Below are positions 51,781-58,537 of a stretch of DNA of 64,000 bases, in pieces. Source of the stretch: Salinispora fenicalii (lineage in GTDB: Bacteria; Actinomycetota; Actinomycetes; Mycobacteriales; Micromonosporaceae); NCBI RefSeq assembly GCF_000514815.1, contig NZ_AZWQ01000020.1, forward strand, positions 136,500 to 200,499, written 5' to 3'. How positions within the stretch are numbered: the first letter of the stretch is position 1; every line of letters starts with the position of its first letter. A model generated the notes under the pieces. That model worked only from the letters and a program-made list of their open reading frames with translations, ran no database searches and was not told the origin of the DNA. A program made the position numbers and the translations under genes.

Positions 51781-52785
51781 CTACCGGCGCGGCACCAGGT
51801 GCCGCAACTCCCGCAGGGGTGCCCGTTCCTGCACCGAAACGTCGTTGACGACGATCTCCCGGTCGAGGTTGGGCAACTCCTCCGAGTCGCCCCGGCGGAA
51901 CTGGGCCAGCAGGGTAGCTGGGCTAGCGCCCGGGACGGCCCAGCCCTGCTGCTGCAACCGGGCCCAGACGGTGTGCATGATCTGCGCGGACATCCGCCCC
52001 AACGCCTCGGTGTCCTGGTGACGGTGCTTCCGGATGCCAAGGTCAACCTGGGAGAGCGCGTCCAGGCCGACCAGCTCCAGCAGGTCCACCAGCATGGCCG
52101 TCTCCACCCCGTAGCCGGTGACGAACGGCAGCTGTTCCAACACCTGACGTCGACCTGCGTATTCGCCCGCCAGGGGCTGCACGAAGCCGGCCAGCTCCGG
52201 CCAGAACAGGTTCAGCAGCGGCCGGACCATCAGCTCCGTCACCCGCCCGCCCTCGTTGTCCTCCTCCGGGCCGGACTGGTCTTCCAGCGGTCGATGGTAG
52301 AAGCCCTTCACGAATTCGATCGACGGGTCGGTAAGCAACGGGCCGAGCAGGCCACGTACGAAGTGCGGCCGGAATTCGCGCAGGTCAGCGTCGACGAAGG
52401 CGACGACGTTGCCGTCGGTGGCGGCCAGACCAGCCCAGAGCGCGTCGCCCTTGCCGGCCAGCCGGGGCAGGTCCTTGGTGATCTCGTCTTGGCTGACCAC
52501 CTCCGCGCCGGCGGCCCGGGCCACCTCCGCGGTGCGGTCGGTGGACCGGGAGTCGACCACGACCAGTTCATCCACGAGGGGAACCTGCTCCATCAGGTGT
52601 TCGCGGATCGTCGAGACGATCGGCCCGGTGGTCGCCTCCTCGTTGTAGGCGGGTAGCACCACGCTGACCCTGTTCTCCCCCTTCGCCTCCATCAGCCGCT
52701 CGGTGTGCCAATCCTGTGCCGATGACGTCCGAGATTTGGTCCATGCGTCAACAACCGGTGAGACGGTCGGTTCTGTATCCCGCAC
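51781..52785 (-). CDS. gpgS: Glucosyl-3-phosphoglycerate synthase
   Basis: 334 residues. GT-A fold with VSVVLPAYNEEATTGPIV, VVVDSRSTDRTAEVARA and the metal-binding DADLREF. The following HFVRGLLGPLLTDPSIEFVKGFYHRP and FVQPLAGEYAGRR are specific to GpgS. It transfers glucose to 3-phosphoglycerate, the first step toward glucosylglycerate and, in mycobacteria, methylglucose lipopolysaccharide. GTG 52785 start. Stands alone. Confidence 0.9.
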   Translation of the reverse strand: MRDTEPTVSPVVDAWTKSRTSSAQDWHTERLMEAKGENRVSVVLPAYNEEATTGPIVSTIREHLMEQVPLVDELVVVDSRSTDRTAEVARAAGAEVVSQDEITKDLPRLAGKGDALWAGLAATDGNVVAFVDADLREFRPHFVRGLLGPLLTDPSIEFVKGFYHRPLEDQSGPEEDNEGGRVTELMVRPLLNLFWPELAGFVQPLAGEYAGRRQVLEQLPFVTGYGVETAMLVDLLELVGLDALSQVDLGIRKHRHQDTEALGRMSAQIMHTVWARLQQQGWAVPGASPATLLAQFRRGDSEELPNLDREIVVNDVSVQERAPLRELRHLVPRR

Positions 52786-52939
52786 TGGCCCTCCCCGAAT
52801 CCTGGCAGAACGCGCGGTTGGACTTCCCTTTCGCGCGTCGGCTAACCCGCGCGGCGCAGGGGATCAGGGTGGGGCGGCCCGTCGTGTCGCGGGGCCGGCG
52901 CCGCCGGTTAGGCACCCTCTGCGGGGCCGGCGCCGCCGA

Positions 52940-54841
52940 TTAGGCACCCTGGCGGCTCCCCGCGAGCAGCAGGTCGTCCAACAGGTCGGCGAGGGCATCC
53001 ACGCCGTCCGGGCTGAGCACCGACTCGGGATGAAACTGCACCCCGGCCACGCCGGCGCCGCGCAGCGCGTGAACCGCACCGCTCGCGTCGTCCCGGGCCA
53101 CCTCCACCGCACCGTACGGGGTGTGGAGGTGATCCGTGTCCGCCTGTGCGGTGAACGTCGAGTAGAAGCCGACTCGCCGCGGGGCGCCGAAGATCTGTAC
53201 CTCCCGTTGCAGCCCCTGGTACGGGGCGTCCCGTCGGTGCAGGGGCAGCCCGAGCAGCCCGCAGAGCAGCTGGTGACCGAGGCAGACCGCGAGGGTCGGC
53301 TGGCCGGTGGTGAGGAGTTCGGCGAGCAGCCGGCGCAGCGCCGCCATCTTCGGCTGGGTCAGCTCCGCCGGGTCGCCGGGCCCCGGGCCGACCACCACCA
53401 GGTCGTATCCGTCGCGCGGGCCGGGCGAATCCCACGGCCGCACGGTAACGGTGAGGCCGAGCGCCCGTAGCTGGTGGGCGAGCATACCGGTGAAGGTGTC
53501 CTCCCCGTCCACGATCAACGCCCGGCGGCCGGTGAGTCCGGGACGGCCGGGAGCGTCCTCCGGCCGTTGGTCCAGCCAGAACCGGGCCAGCGGCGCGTTG
53601 CGGGCGGCCAACGCCGCGCGTACCTCCGGGTCGTCGGCGAGCCGGGGCACCGTCCCCGCGGCTGCTACGGGCGCCTGCGGGCCGAGGCCCAGCGCGGCGA
53701 GCACCGCGGCGGCCTTGGCGTGTGTCTCCGCGACCTCCCCGGCGGCGACCGAGTGCCGGACCAGGGTCGCCCCGACCGGCACCCGCAGCTCACCGGCGGG
53801 GGAGAGCTCGGCGGTACGGATCAGGATCGGGGCGTCGAGGGTCTGCTGGCCGGTCGCGTCCCGACCGAGCAGCGCCAGTACCCCGGCGTAGTAGCCGCGC
53901 CCGGTGCGCTCGTGCCGCGCGATGACCCGGCACGCGTTCTCCATCGGGCTGCCGGTCACCGTGGGAGCGAACATGGTTTCCCGCAGCACGTCGCGGACAT
54001 CCTTCGATCCCCGCCCCGCCAGCAGGTACTCGGTATGGGCGAGGTGGGACATCTCCTTCAGGTACGGGCCGACCACCTGGCCCCCACGCTCGGCCACGGA
54101 GGCCATCATCTTCAGCTCCTCGTCGAGGACCATGTACAGCTCCTCGACCTCCTTCGGGTCGGCGAGGAAGCGCAGCAGGTCAGCCCGGTCGGCGGTCGCA
54201 CCGGTGTGGCGGAAGGTGCCGCTGATCGGGTTCATCAGGACCAGCCCGTCATCCACGCTGACGTGCCGCTCCGGGCTCGCCCCCACGAGGGTCCGGGCGC
54301 CGGTGTGCACGACGAACGTCCAGTAGGCGCCGCGTTCGCGTAGCAACAGCGAGCGCAGCGCCGCCAGCGCCGCCCGCAGCGGCGCACCCTGCACGGTGGC
54401 GTGCAGGGTGCGGTGGATGACGAAGTTGGCGCCGGCTCCCTGGCCGATCTCGTCGGCGAGGACTCGGTCAACGGTGGCCGCGTACTCCTCGTCGGAGCTG
54501 TCGAAGCCCGCGTTCTGGGTGACTACCGCGGCGTCCGGCAGCGCCGCCAGCGCCGTCGGGAGGTCGATCTCCTCGTGCTGGTCGATCACCAGGCACTCCA
54601 GTGGGGCGCCATCGTCCACGCAGTCGAAGCCCCGCTCGATCACCTGCCGGTACGGCACGAGCGCGAGGGTGGCCGGCCCTGCTGCCCCGGTCGGCAGGGG
54701 GATGTCGGCGAGTCGTTCTACCACCCGCACCGACCCGGTGTAGAGGTCGAGGTGGTCGGCGCCCTCGCGGCGGACGAGCGCGAACGGGCCGGGGTCGGCG
54801 CCGGCCGCGACGGCGGCGAGTAGCGGGGGAAGGTGGGTCAT
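52940..54841 (-). CDS. Fused anthranilate synthase (TrpEG/PhzE-like)
   Basis: 633 residues. The N-terminal two thirds (to about 395) is a chorismate-binding anthranilate synthase component I (GANFVIHRTLHATV, LMNPISGTFRHTG, PTVTGSPMENACRVIARHE, GYYAGVLALLGRD). The C-terminal third (about 440-633) is a class I glutamine amidotransferase with Cys in AVCLGHQLLCG and His-Glu in GVQFHPESVLS. It converts chorismate and glutamine to anthranilate (or ADIC, if PhzE-like). The preceding Trp-codon leader peptide favours tryptophan biosynthesis or Trp-derived metabolism over phenazine. A longer upstream open frame is spurious. Confidence 0.87.
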   Translation of the reverse strand: MTHLPPLLAAVAAGADPGPFALVRREGADHLDLYTGSVRVVERLADIPLPTGAAGPATLALVPYRQVIERGFDCVDDGAPLECLVIDQHEEIDLPTALAALPDAAVVTQNAGFDSSDEEYAATVDRVLADEIGQGAGANFVIHRTLHATVQGAPLRAALAALRSLLLRERGAYWTFVVHTGARTLVGASPERHVSVDDGLVLMNPISGTFRHTGATADRADLLRFLADPKEVEELYMVLDEELKMMASVAERGGQVVGPYLKEMSHLAHTEYLLAGRGSKDVRDVLRETMFAPTVTGSPMENACRVIARHERTGRGYYAGVLALLGRDATGQQTLDAPILIRTAELSPAGELRVPVGATLVRHSVAAGEVAETHAKAAAVLAALGLGPQAPVAAAGTVPRLADDPEVRAALAARNAPLARFWLDQRPEDAPGRPGLTGRRALIVDGEDTFTGMLAHQLRALGLTVTVRPWDSPGPRDGYDLVVVGPGPGDPAELTQPKMAALRRLLAELLTTGQPTLAVCLGHQLLCGLLGLPLHRRDAPYQGLQREVQIFGAPRRVGFYSTFTAQADTDHLHTPYGAVEVARDDASGAVHALRGAGVAGVQFHPESVLSPDGVDALADLLDDLLLAGSRQGA

Positions 54842-54849
54842 CGGGGTCT

Positions 54850-54962
54850 CCTCGGTTCCGGTGCCACCCGACGGGCGGTCCGGTGCCGGTCTGAGACCGA
54901 TGGCCGCCTCGATGGGCGGCCGCGTGAAGCTACGCGCGGAGAGTGGCCGCCGGGTCGGCGGG
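54850..54962 (-). promoter_or_regulatory. trp attenuator structures
   Basis: Downstream of the two Trp codons, GGCGGCCA (segment 2), GGCCGCC (segment 3) and GGCGGCC (segment 4) can form mutually exclusive hairpins: 1:2 (with TGGTGGCCCGCC), 2:3 or 3:4. The 3:4 stem ends about 60 bases before the start codon. No U-tract follows segment 4, so control may be translational or use a weak terminator. Confidence 0.55.
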
Positions 54963-54989
54963 CCACCAGCGGTGCAGGTGCGCGAGCAT
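54930..54989 (-). CDS. Trp-rich leader peptide
   Basis: A 19-residue open frame (ATG 54989, TAG 54930) encoding MLAHLHRWWPADPAATLRA with tandem Trp codons at residues 8-9. It sits 88 bases before the start of the anthranilate synthase gene on the same strand. This is the arrangement of leader peptides of actinomycete trpEG operons: starvation for charged tRNA-Trp stalls a ribosome at the Trp pair and changes the downstream structure. Confidence 0.75.
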   Translation of the reverse strand: MLAHLHRWWPADPAATLRA

Positions 54990-55066
54990 GCGCACCACCC
55001 TACGCGGTCGCCGCGGAGGGCGGAAGTGAGAGCTTCACCCCGCCGGGCCGGATAACGTGACCGACG

Positions 55067-56452
55067 ATGACCATACTCGCACTGGACCTGGGCACCTCCT
55101 CGGTACGTGGCCTGGTGCTCGACGAGGCAGCCCGGCTGCTGCCCGGGGCGTTGGCCCGGCGGCGGGTGCGCCTCGCCATCGGCGAGGATGGCGCCGGCAC
55201 CCTGGATGCGCAGGGTTACCTCGCCTGCCTGGGGCAGTGCCTGGACGAGTTGGCCGCCGGTGGGCATCTGGACGGCGTTGACCTGGTGGCGACCTCCGCC
55301 CAGTGGCATTCGTTGCTCGCGCTCGCCGCCGACGGCACCCCGATCGGCCCGGTGCTCACCTGGCTGGACACCCGACCGGTGCCGGCACCCGGGCACCCCG
55401 GCCCGGCCGACCCGGAGGCTTTTCACCAGCGCACCGGCACCTGGTGGCATCGCTGCTACTGGTCGGTCCGGCTGCCGTGGCTGCGGGCGCGAGTCGATGG
55501 CCACGCCACCCGCTTCGCCGGGTTGGCCGAGTACGCCCTCAGCGTGCTGCTGGGCCCGGTCCCGATGTCGGTGTCGCAGGCCTCCGGCACCGGCTTGCTC
55601 GACCTCGGCTCGATGGGCTGGGACCCGGAGGCGTGCGCGCTGGCCGATACCGGCCCGGGGGAGTTGCCGGAGTTGGCGCCGGTGGGCTGGCAGGGTCGGC
55701 TGCGCTCGGAGTACGCGCGTCGCTGGCCGTCGCTGGCCGAGGCGCGGTGGACGGCCCCGATCGGCGACGGTGCCGCGTCGAATATCGGTTCGGGCTGTGT
55801 TGATCCGGGGCGGGTGGCGGTGACGGTGGGTACTTCGGCGGCGGTCCGGGTGGTGCGGGCCGTCGTGCCGGGGGAGCCGCTGCCCCGGCTGGCACCGAGC
55901 CTCTGGCGGTACCGGGTCGACCAGCGGCACATCGTCACCGGGAAGGCGTACTCGGCCGGGGGTAACCTCTTCGCCTGGGCCAACCGGGAGCTGCGGCTCC
56001 CCGAACGGGCCGAGCTGAATGCGGCCCTGGCCCGGGTGCCCGTCGTTGGTGGCGGGCCGGCGGCGAACGTCGGTTTTGGGGGCGACCGGCCACCCGGACT
56101 GGCTCCGGCGGGGTCCGGAGCGTTGGCCGGGCTCGGCTTCGGCACCACCGCCGTGGAGATCCTGGCCGGCCTGATGCGGGGCCTGAGTGAACAGGTCGCG
56201 GTGGACTTGGCTGTCCTGGAGTCAGAGCTGGGCTCGCGGCCGGTCGAGGTGGTCCTGGGCGGCGGGGCGATGGTGGCGTCCGAGTGGTGGCGTCGGGCGT
56301 TCGCCGTGGCCCTCGCTCCCCGGCCGGTCTGGCACCAGCGGAACCCGGAGATCGGTGCGGTCGGCGCGGCGCTGGTGGCACTCGGTCGGATCGGCGACGC
56401 GGCCAGGGCCGCCGATCTGGACCGAACCGGCGAGCTGACCGCTCCTTCCTGA
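55067..56452 (+). CDS. FGGY family carbohydrate kinase (gluconokinase-like)
   Basis: 461 residues. The phosphate-1 loop ILALDLGTSSVRGLVLD, WHSLLALAADGTPIGPVLTWLDTRP, WWHRCYWSVRLPWLRA, GDGAASNIGSGCVDPGRVAVTVGTSAAVRV and the C-terminal VVLGGGAMVASEWWRRAFA all fit FGGY kinases. The early segment (GTLDAQGYLACLGQCLDEL) is typical of gluconokinases. It phosphorylates a sugar with ATP in the cytoplasm. Divergent from the trp leader with 77 bases between starts. Confidence 0.85.
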   Translation: MTILALDLGTSSVRGLVLDEAARLLPGALARRRVRLAIGEDGAGTLDAQGYLACLGQCLDELAAGGHLDGVDLVATSAQWHSLLALAADGTPIGPVLTWLDTRPVPAPGHPGPADPEAFHQRTGTWWHRCYWSVRLPWLRARVDGHATRFAGLAEYALSVLLGPVPMSVSQASGTGLLDLGSMGWDPEACALADTGPGELPELAPVGWQGRLRSEYARRWPSLAEARWTAPIGDGAASNIGSGCVDPGRVAVTVGTSAAVRVVRAVVPGEPLPRLAPSLWRYRVDQRHIVTGKAYSAGGNLFAWANRELRLPERAELNAALARVPVVGGGPAANVGFGGDRPPGLAPAGSGALAGLGFGTTAVEILAGLMRGLSEQVAVDLAVLESELGSRPVEVVLGGGAMVASEWWRRAFAVALAPRPVWHQRNPEIGAVGAALVALGRIGDAARAADLDRTGELTAPS

Positions 56453-56512
56453 CCTCCGTGCCACCGACGCCGTCGCACCGCTCCCCGGGTGGGCGCGGGC
56501 TGCGCTCGCGGT

Positions 56513-57886
56513 TCAGAACCCGCCCGTCGCGATTACCTGGCGGTACCAGTGCGCGCTGTGCTTGGGTACTCGGCGTTGAGTTGGGTAGTCCACGTAGACC
56601 AACCCCCAGCGCTGGTCGTAGCCTTCGGCCCACTCGAAGTTGTCCAGCAGCGACCAGACGTGGAAGCTCTCCAGTGGTACCCCGGCGGCGATGGCGCGGT
56701 GTGCGGCGGCTAGGTGGTCGCGGAGGAACTGGATCCGCCCGCCGTCGTCAACCGTTCCGTCGGCGGCGAGGGTGTCGGGGGTGGGCAGGCCGTTCTCGGT
56801 GACGGTCAGTGGGATCGGGCCGTAGTCCCGGGTGACTCGGGTGAGGATGTCGTACATGCCCTCGGGGTAGATCTGCTGCCAGGAGGCCTCGGAGGTGGGC
56901 CAACGTCGCACAGTTGTCCCGGTGGCGGTGACGTAGTACGGGGTGTAGTACTGCACCGCCAGCAGGTCAACGGGGGCGGAGATGATGCCGAGGTCGCCGT
57001 CGTGGATGCCGCGGACCATCCGGTGGTCGGGGCCGAGGTCGTCGAGCACGTCCTGGGGGTAGCGGCCGGTGAGCGTCGAGTCGAGGTAGAGCCGGTTTTC
57101 GTAGCCGTCGTAGCGCCAGGCGGCCTCGGTCGCATCGGGGGAGGAGTCGGCCGGGTAGCACGGGTGCAGGTTGAAGGCCGGGCCGATGCGCCCGGTCCCA
57201 CCGCCGGCCCGGTAGGCCCGAACGGCGAGTCCATGTGCGAGCTGCAGGTGGTGCGCGACCAGATAGGCGGCCTGTGGGTCCTGGCGGCCGGGGGCGTGGT
57301 GGCCGGAGAGGTAGCCGTTCTGTACGACGGTCTTCGGTTCGTTGATGGTGAGCCAGGTCGGCACCTGGTCCCCGAGGGCACGGAAGAGGTGTTCGGCGTA
57401 GTCGGCGAAGCGGTGGGCGACTTCCCGGGATTCCCAGCCACCCCGGTCCTGGAGGGCCTGGGGGAGGTCCCAGTGGAACAAGGTCGCCACCGGCTGGATA
57501 CCGCGGTCGTGTAGTCCGTCGAGCAGACGCCGGTAGAAGTCCAGCCCGCGCTGGTTGGGCGCACCGGTGCCGTCGGCCTGGATGCGGGGCCAGGCGATAG
57601 AGAACCGGTAGCTGCGCAGGCCCAGCTCGGCCATGAGGTCGAGGTCCGCGTCGTACCGGTGGTAGTGGTCCGCGGCGATGTCACCGGTGTCGCCGTTGCG
57701 GATCCGTCCGGGGGTGTGGCTGAAGGTATCCCAGATCGACTCGCCCCGGCCGTCCTCTTTGGCCGCGCCCTCGATTTGGTAGGCGGAGGTGGCGGCTCCC
57801 CAGCCGAAGTTGGGCGGGAAGCGCAGGGTGCCCGCCGGAGGGCGCTCCGAGCGGTCGGGGTGCGCGCTGTGAGGGAGTGTGGACAT
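56513..57886 (-). CDS. GH1 beta-glucosidase
   Basis: 457 residues. Family 1 signatures: FGWGAATSAYQIEGA at the N-terminus, acid/base Glu in TWLTINEPKTV, and nucleophile Glu in PLTVTENGLPTPD. No signal peptide, so intracellular cleavage of cellobiose or related beta-glucosides. A CebR-type palindrome lies 36 bases upstream, so expression should follow cellobiose availability, like BglC in Streptomyces. The divergent GH48 gene carries two similar boxes. Confidence 0.93.
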   Translation of the reverse strand: MSTLPHSAHPDRSERPPAGTLRFPPNFGWGAATSAYQIEGAAKEDGRGESIWDTFSHTPGRIRNGDTGDIAADHYHRYDADLDLMAELGLRSYRFSIAWPRIQADGTGAPNQRGLDFYRRLLDGLHDRGIQPVATLFHWDLPQALQDRGGWESREVAHRFADYAEHLFRALGDQVPTWLTINEPKTVVQNGYLSGHHAPGRQDPQAAYLVAHHLQLAHGLAVRAYRAGGGTGRIGPAFNLHPCYPADSSPDATEAAWRYDGYENRLYLDSTLTGRYPQDVLDDLGPDHRMVRGIHDGDLGIISAPVDLLAVQYYTPYYVTATGTTVRRWPTSEASWQQIYPEGMYDILTRVTRDYGPIPLTVTENGLPTPDTLAADGTVDDGGRIQFLRDHLAAAHRAIAAGVPLESFHVWSLLDNFEWAEGYDQRWGLVYVDYPTQRRVPKHSAHWYRQVIATGGF

Positions 57887-57921
57887 CGGGGGAGTCTCCT
57901 CTGCTAGTTCTGGACCGGACC

Positions 57922-57933
57922 GGGAGCGCTCCC
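57922..57933 (-). promoter_or_regulatory. CebR-type operator upstream of GH1
   Basis: Perfect palindrome GGGAGCGCTCCC, flanked by C and A. The CebR consensus is TGGGAGCGCTCCCA. Located 36 bases before ATG 57886. Confidence 0.85.
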
Positions 57934-58192
57934 AAAGAACAGCGTACGCCTCCGGTCCTCCCGGCGGGAGCCCGGGAGCGAGGGGATTCTCGGCAGGGTG
58001 TGGGGCGACGCGCGCCCGTCACGCTATCGCCGGGGCGCGGGATGGGGGCGGGGGAGGGCAGCCCCCGCCCCCATCGGTGCTGGACACGCTGGGGTCCGAC
58101 GGTGGCGTCCGGCCCTGCGTGTCACGTGGGAGCCGGGTCACGCGAGTGGCTTGCGGATTCACCTCCTTCCACTGTGGAAGTGAGAGTCGAGA

Positions 58193-58206
58193 TGGAAGCG
58201 CTCCCA
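58193..58206 (+). promoter_or_regulatory. CebR-type operator 1 upstream of GH48
   Basis: TGGAAGCGCTCCCA, one mismatch to the CebR consensus, 332 bases before the GH48 start. Confidence 0.8.
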
Positions 58207-58299
58207 GCATTCTGGTGCGACTGTAACCTCTTGTAACTGTCTTGTGAAAGTGGCTTAATAAAATTGAAACATCTGACTGAATTGATGTCGTCGGTCTTG

Positions 58300-58313
58300 T
58301 GGGAGCGTTTCCA
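58300..58313 (+). promoter_or_regulatory. CebR-type operator 2 upstream of GH48
   Basis: TGGGAGCGTTTCCA, two mismatches to the consensus, 93 bases downstream of the first box and in a position to block the promoter. Between the boxes, AT-rich TAATAAAAT probably marks the -10 region. The long leader to ATG 58538 holds nothing else recognised. Confidence 0.75.
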
Positions 58314-58537
58314 GGCATGGCAAGCTGGTGGTTGAGCCGCCGTCGCGGGAACGCGGGGCCGAGGGCAGCCGGGAAGTCCGGTGCGGACCCGAGGTGGACG
58401 GGCGCCGTCCACGCCACGTCACCGGCCCCGGCCTTGGCCGGGGGTCCTTAACCCCGGGCGCCTCGCCCACTGCAGGAAGAACGGCCAGGCGCCTCGCCGG
58501 AGTCTGGGCTCCGGCCTGGTCCGAGGAGACACCGCGC

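Noticed and set aside
52940..54841. Phenazine biosynthetic cluster based on the PhzE-like enzyme
   Set aside because: No other phz genes are nearby, and the Trp-codon leader points to tryptophan-related control.
54842..55930. 363-codon upstream extension of the anthranilate synthase frame
   Set aside because: It runs through the Trp leader and under the FGGY kinase gene. The homologous start MTHLPPLLAAVAAG is at 54841.
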